A DNA stretch of 64,000 nt, taken from positions 440,167 to 504,166 of the forward strand of contig NZ_FOVC01000002.1 of the NCBI RefSeq assembly GCF_900115045.1. Reading direction: 5' to 3'. The translations under genes and the position numbers were made by a program. The DNA comes from Izhakiella capsodis (GTDB lineage Bacteria > Pseudomonadota > Gammaproteobacteria > Enterobacterales > Enterobacteriaceae). Every line of letters starts with the position of its first letter. Position 1 is the first letter of the stretch. The notes beneath the pieces are model-generated. The model was not told the origin of the DNA. It worked only from the letters and a program-made list of their open reading frames with translations, and did not search any database. Below are positions 60,462-64,000 of this stretch, in pieces.

Positions 60462-61643
60462 ATGGAATTGCGTAAGATACTTCTGCCGGGACTGATTTCA
60501 GTTACCTTACTCAGCGGATGTTCATGGTTCAGCGGTGAAGAAGACGTCGTGAAAATGTCACCGCTGCCGAAGGTCGAAAATCAGTTCACACCGAAACAGT
60601 TGTGGAGTGAGTCGGTCGGCGATGGCGTTGGGAACTACTACTCTAATTTGCATCCGGCATGGCAGGACAATTTTATTTATGCGGCCGATCGTTTCGGCGT
60701 AGTTAAAGCGCTAAACGCCACTGATGGCAAAGAGCAATGGCGGGTTGATCTTTCTGGAAAAACGGGTTTCTTTTCTAAAAACCATTCCGCAATGCTGTCG
60801 GGAGGCATAACTGCCGCTGGCTCCTTGCTGTATATCGGTAGCGAGCATGGCATAGTCTACGCTCTTGATTCCAGTAACGGCAGCGTAGCCTGGAAAACTC
60901 AGGCTGGAGGCGAAGTGCTATCCCGGCCGGTTGTCAGCGATGGATTGGTACTGATCCATACCAGTAACGGTATGTTGCAGGCGCTGGACACCAGTAATGG
61001 TACCATCAAGTGGACAGTTAACCTGGATGAGCCTTCGCTCTCTTTGCGTGGCGAATCAGCCCCCTCAACGGCGTTTGGTGCTGCTATCGTCGGCGGTGAT
61101 AATGGCCGCGTTAGTGCGGTAATGCTCAATCAGGGACAGATTATCTGGCAGCAGCGTATTTCTCAGCCGAGCGGCGCTACTGAAATTGATCGTCTCGCCG
61201 ATGTCGATATGACGCCGGTCATTGTTAACGGCGTTGTTTATGCGCTGGCCTATAATGGCGATCTGACCGCGCTTGACCTACGTTCAGGTCAGATAATGTG
61301 GAAACGTGAAATCGGTGGTATCCACGATATCATCGTCGAAAACAATCATATTTATTTGGTCGACCAAAACGATCGTGTCGACGCGCTCAGCGCTGACGGT
61401 GGCGTGTCTCTGTGGCGTCAGAGCGGGCTGTTGCACCGTAATCTGACCTCACCGGTGCTGTACGATGGCTATCTGGTGGTTGGTGATGCGGAAGGCTATC
61501 TACACTGGATGAACACTGAAGATGGTCGCTTTGTCGCACAGCAAAACGTCGACAGTTCAGGCTTTCAGACTGAACCGGTTGTGGCGGGTGATAAGCTGGT
61601 TATTCAGTCAAAAGATGGCGAGGTTTACGTCTTTAAACGCTAA
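60462..61643 (+). CDS. bamB: outer membrane assembly lipoprotein BamB
   Basis: Eight-bladed beta-propeller lipoprotein of the Bam complex. 393 residues from the ATG at 60462 (GAGGG just upstream). Lipobox LLSGC, lipidated Cys20. PQQ-like propeller repeats (ALNATDGKEQWRVDL, ALDSSNGSVAWKT, ALDTSNGTIKWTVNL, ALDLRSGQIMWKREI). Acts with BamE encoded at 3.4 kb. Followed by a strong terminator. Confidence 0.97.
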   Translation: MELRKILLPGLISVTLLSGCSWFSGEEDVVKMSPLPKVENQFTPKQLWSESVGDGVGNYYSNLHPAWQDNFIYAADRFGVVKALNATDGKEQWRVDLSGKTGFFSKNHSAMLSGGITAAGSLLYIGSEHGIVYALDSSNGSVAWKTQAGGEVLSRPVVSDGLVLIHTSNGMLQALDTSNGTIKWTVNLDEPSLSLRGESAPSTAFGAAIVGGDNGRVSAVMLNQGQIIWQQRISQPSGATEIDRLADVDMTPVIVNGVVYALAYNGDLTALDLRSGQIMWKREIGGIHDIIVENNHIYLVDQNDRVDALSADGGVSLWRQSGLLHRNLTSPVLYDGYLVVGDAEGYLHWMNTEDGRFVAQQNVDSSGFQTEPVVAGDKLVIQSKDGEVYVFKR

Positions 61644-61665
61644 ATCCTGAGCAGTTGTTATTTTT

Positions 61666-61703
61666 AAACGGCTCCTGTGTTCATCAGGGGCCGTTTCGTT
61701 TTT
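61666..61703 (+). terminator. intrinsic terminator of bamB
   Basis: 12-bp stem AAACGGCTCCTG (61666-61677) with CAGGGGCCGTTT (61685-61696, one G-T pair), followed by CGTTTTT. Confidence 0.88.
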
Positions 61704-61814
61704 CTCACAGCATGGTATTCTTACCGCCATTCGCTGGTTCGCCCGTCAACTATGAGATGTCCGTTAAAAACGACTTTGTGGGATGACCAGGCAATTTTTA
61801 GTGAGGTTTTAGTT

Positions 61815-63305
61815 ATGATACCTGTGGTTGCGCTGGTTGGACGTCCCAACGTAGGCAAATCCACTCTGTTTAACCGCCTGACACGCACGCGTGATGCGCT
61901 GGTTGCAGATTTCCCCGGTCTTACGCGCGACCGGAAGTATGGTCGCGCAGAAGTTGAAGGACGTGAGTTTATTTGCATCGATACCGGAGGTATCGATGGC
62001 AGTGAAGAGGGTGTGGAAACCCGCATGGCGGCTCAGTCATTGCTGGCTATTGAAGAAGCCGACGTGGTGCTGTTTATGGTAGATGCCCGCGCCGGGCTTA
62101 TGCCAGCCGATGAGGGCATCGCCAAACATCTTCGTATGCGCGATAAGCCGACCTTCTTAGTGGCAAATAAAACAGACGGCGTGGACACTGATTCAGCGGT
62201 TGTCGAGTTTTATGCACTGGGACTGGGAGAGATTTATCCTATTGCGGCCTCGCATGGACGTGGTGTCACCAGCCTGCTGGAAACAGTGCTCCTGCCCTGG
62301 ATGAGTGACGAAGAGGTCGATCCACAGCCACTGACCGAAGAGCAGGAAAACGAAGCGTACTGGGCGGAGCAGGAAGCGTTGAACGACGCTGATGCTTCTG
62401 AAGAGGACGAAGCGTTTAATCCGCAGGATCTGCCGATAAAGCTGGCAATCGTCGGACGTCCCAATGTGGGTAAATCAACGCTTACAAACCGTATTCTCGG
62501 TGAAGATCGTGTGGTGGTATTTGACATGCCGGGTACTACGCGTGACAGCATATATATTCCGATGGAGCGTGACGAACGCGAGTATATTCTGATTGACACC
62601 GCCGGTGTACGTAAGCGTGGCAAAGTTACCGAGACGGTAGAAAAGTTCTCGGTAATTAAAACCCTGCAAGCTATTGAAGATGCAAACGTTGTGATGCTGG
62701 TTATTGATGCACGCGCGGGTATCTCCGATCAGGATCTTTCGCTACTTGGTTTTATCCTTAATGCCGGACGCTCTTTGGTCATCGTAGTGAATAAGTGGGA
62801 TGGCTTATCGCAGGAAGTGAAAGATGAGGTTAAAGAGACGCTGGATTATCGTCTGGGTTTTATCGATTTTGCCCGCGTACACTTTATCTCTGCGTTGCAC
62901 GGCAGTGGGGTAGGTAACCTTTTTGAATCGGTAACTGAAGCTTACGACTGTTCTACCCGCCGCGTGAGTACCTCAATGCTGACGCGCATCATGCACATGG
63001 CAACGGACGATCATCAGCCACCGCTGGTACGTGGCCGCCGCGTGAAGCTCAAGTACGCCCATGCCGGTGGATATAACCCGCCGATCGTAGTGATTCACGG
63101 CAATCAGGTTAAAGATCTACCGGATTCGTACAAACGCTATCTGATGAACTATTTCCGTAAATCGCTGAATGTGATGGGAACCCCTATCCGTATCCAGTTT
63201 AAGGAAGGAGATAACCCCTATGCCGGTAAGCGTAATTTGCTGACGCCGACTCAGCAGCGTAAGCGTAAACGTCTGATATCGCACCTCAAGAAGAATAAAC
63301 GCTAA
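61815..63305 (+). CDS. der: ribosome biogenesis GTPase Der
   Basis: Tandem-GTPase protein (EngA) for 50S assembly. 496 residues from the ATG at 61815 (MIPVVALVGRPNVGKST, GTGAGG upstream); the frame is open 46 codons further. First G1 GRPNVGKS at 9-16, second at about 215-222, an acidic linker between (about 165-195), and a C-terminal KH-like domain ending in a basic tail (QQRKRKRLISHLKKNKR). Confidence 0.97.
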   Translation: MIPVVALVGRPNVGKSTLFNRLTRTRDALVADFPGLTRDRKYGRAEVEGREFICIDTGGIDGSEEGVETRMAAQSLLAIEEADVVLFMVDARAGLMPADEGIAKHLRMRDKPTFLVANKTDGVDTDSAVVEFYALGLGEIYPIAASHGRGVTSLLETVLLPWMSDEEVDPQPLTEEQENEAYWAEQEALNDADASEEDEAFNPQDLPIKLAIVGRPNVGKSTLTNRILGEDRVVVFDMPGTTRDSIYIPMERDEREYILIDTAGVRKRGKVTETVEKFSVIKTLQAIEDANVVMLVIDARAGISDQDLSLLGFILNAGRSLVIVVNKWDGLSQEVKDEVKETLDYRLGFIDFARVHFISALHGSGVGNLFESVTEAYDCSTRRVSTSMLTRIMHMATDDHQPPLVRGRRVKLKYAHAGGYNPPIVVIHGNQVKDLPDSYKRYLMNYFRKSLNVMGTPIRIQFKEGDNPYAGKRNLLTPTQQRKRKRLISHLKKNKR

Positions 63306-63309
63306 TTTG

Positions 63310-63340
63310 ATCAGGGCCGAATTACCGGTCCTGATTTTTT
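63310..63340 (+). terminator. intrinsic terminator of der
   Basis: ATCAGGGCCG pairs imperfectly with CGGTCCTGAT, followed by TTTTT. Confidence 0.8.
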
Positions 63341-63379
63341 CTAAAGCCGGCTTTTCACATCTGTCATGGAGATTGACCG

Positions 63380-63583
63380 ATGCCTTTATGCCCTCATGAT
63401 AAGCAGCGGCTAAACGAGTCGGCCAGCGGCTTTGACTGCCCGGCCTGCGGCCGTCAGTTTGGTAACCAGCCAGTGTGCCCGGAATGCGTTCAACCGGCTG
63501 AAGTACTCAAAGCATGTGGGGCGGTTGATTTCTTTTGCAAAACGCACGGGATGATTTCCCTCTCGCGCGTCATTGTCTCCTGA
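63380..63583 (+). CDS. yfgJ: zinc-ribbon protein YfgJ
   Basis: 67-residue small zinc-ribbon protein. Cys pairs FDCPACGRQF and VCPECVQP, and a C-terminal VLKACGAVDFFCKTHGMIS, which matches E. coli YfgJ closely. Function unknown. Starts after GGAGATTGACCG; follows der as in E. coli. Confidence 0.9.
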   Translation: MPLCPHDKQRLNESASGFDCPACGRQFGNQPVCPECVQPAEVLKACGAVDFFCKTHGMISLSRVIVS

Positions 63584-63684
63584 AGCTGCCTGTCAGCAAA
63601 TTCAGTAGGCCGGAGGGATAACCGTGCTGATCGTGGCAGACAATCTTGCTGAAAAATGAGTGTGCTTTGAACGTCGCCCGGCCG

Positions 63685-64000
63685 TCAGTCGGCAGGGCTT
63701 TTTCTGATGCGGATTCGATGTAATTCAGTCACCTGACTTTCAACCCAACCGTCATCAAGACGGGTTTTCAGTGTATCGCCGGCTTTCAACTGACGCACTT
63801 TCTTAACGACCTTATTGTCGGCAGTGGTTGTCACGCTGAAACCGCGCGCCAGCGTTGCCAGCGGACTGACGCCCTCCAGCTGACCGGCAAGCGTGGCAAA
63901 TCGCTGGTGGCGTTCATTTAGCTGCTGGCCGATGGCCTGGTTCAACTGATAATGCTGTTGTTGCAGCCGCTGCTGCAAACGAGAAATACGTGGCAATGGT
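63685..64000 (-). CDS. xseA: exodeoxyribonuclease VII large subunit (3' part)
   Basis: Only the C-terminal part, about 105 residues, is in the window; the gene runs off the right edge. It matches XseA's coiled-coil end and the tail LARGFSVTTTADNKVVKKVRQ and VESQVTELH. XseA with XseB degrades single-stranded DNA. Convergent with yfgJ, as in E. coli. Confidence 0.92.
   Translation of the reverse strand, partial: PLPRISRLQQRLQQQHYQLNQAIGQQLNERHQRFATLAGQLEGVSPLATLARGFSVTTTADNKVVKKVRQLKAGDTLKTRLDDGWVESQVTELHRIRIRKSPAD

Noticed and set aside
61677..61814. Upstream extension of Der by 46 residues
   Set aside because: The ATG at 61815 has an SD and matches the conserved Der start; the extension also runs through the bamB terminator region.
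1..64000. CRISPR arrays, insertion sequences, prophage or toxin-antitoxin loci
   Set aside because: No spaced direct repeats, transposase, integrase or known toxin pair was seen on either strand.

Overview
The window is a gene-dense enterobacterial chromosome segment. Protein sequences and gene order are closest to the Erwinia/Pantoea group (Erwiniaceae): nearly every gene has a close Escherichia coli counterpart of almost the same length, the order follows the E. coli 56-60 min region, and pilW is present between rlmN and rodZ. Genus is inferred from memory of gene order and protein similarity, not from a search. I see no prophage, insertion sequence, CRISPR array or plasmid gene.

Layout. 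1-3.4 kb: tRNA-Arg(ACG), yqaB, a possible yqaA scrap, gshA, the antisense-side sRNA micA and luxS. 3.4-7.3 kb: bamE, recN, nadK (minus) and grpE (plus). 7.3-12.7 kb: ung, grcA, srmB, trmN6, nadB. 13-15.8 kb: the sigma-E operon (rseD leader, rpoE, rseA, rseB, rseC). 16-22.7 kb: lepA-lepB, rnc-era-recO-pdxJ-acpS and yfhL. 22.7-24.0 kb: 1.3 kb without a recognisable gene. 24-29.2 kb: yfhH (RpiR family), murQ, pgpC, tadA, mltF. 29.4-37.9 kb: purL, sRNA glmY with a sigma-54 promoter, glrK-qseG-glrR, glnB. 38-45.3 kb: hmp, glyA, a decayed gene, a ZevA/ZevB-type zinc or nickel transporter pair, suhB, trmJ. 45.3-50.8 kb: isc operon (iscR-S-U-A-hscB-hscA-fdx) without iscX. 50.9-64 kb: pepB, sseB, a 600-base decayed gap where E. 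coli has sseA-yfhM-pbpC, ndk, rlmN, pilW, rodZ, ispG, hisS, yfgM, bamB, der, yfgJ and the 3' end of xseA.

How the parts connect. Envelope stress runs through the window: rpoE with its regulators, the sigma-E-dependent sRNA micA, and Bam complex lipoproteins bamB and bamE. Iron-sulfur biogenesis (isc) feeds nadB-linked NAD synthesis (with nadK), ispG and rlmN. The GlrK/QseG/GlrR system is next to its target glmY, with GlrR, IHF and sigma-54 sites all readable. Several housekeeping promoters carry recognisable operators: LexA (recN), sigma-32 (grpE), FNR pair (grcA), NadR (nadB), PurR (purL, glyA), NsrR (hmp), IscR (iscR) and a Zur-like palindrome at the transporter pair.

The most interesting unexplained points are the Zur-like operator over the start of the zevA-like gene, a short leader frame coupled to lepA, a 130-base-period duplication between suhB and trmJ, and several stretches that read as decayed genes. 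No clearly new multi-gene system is visible.
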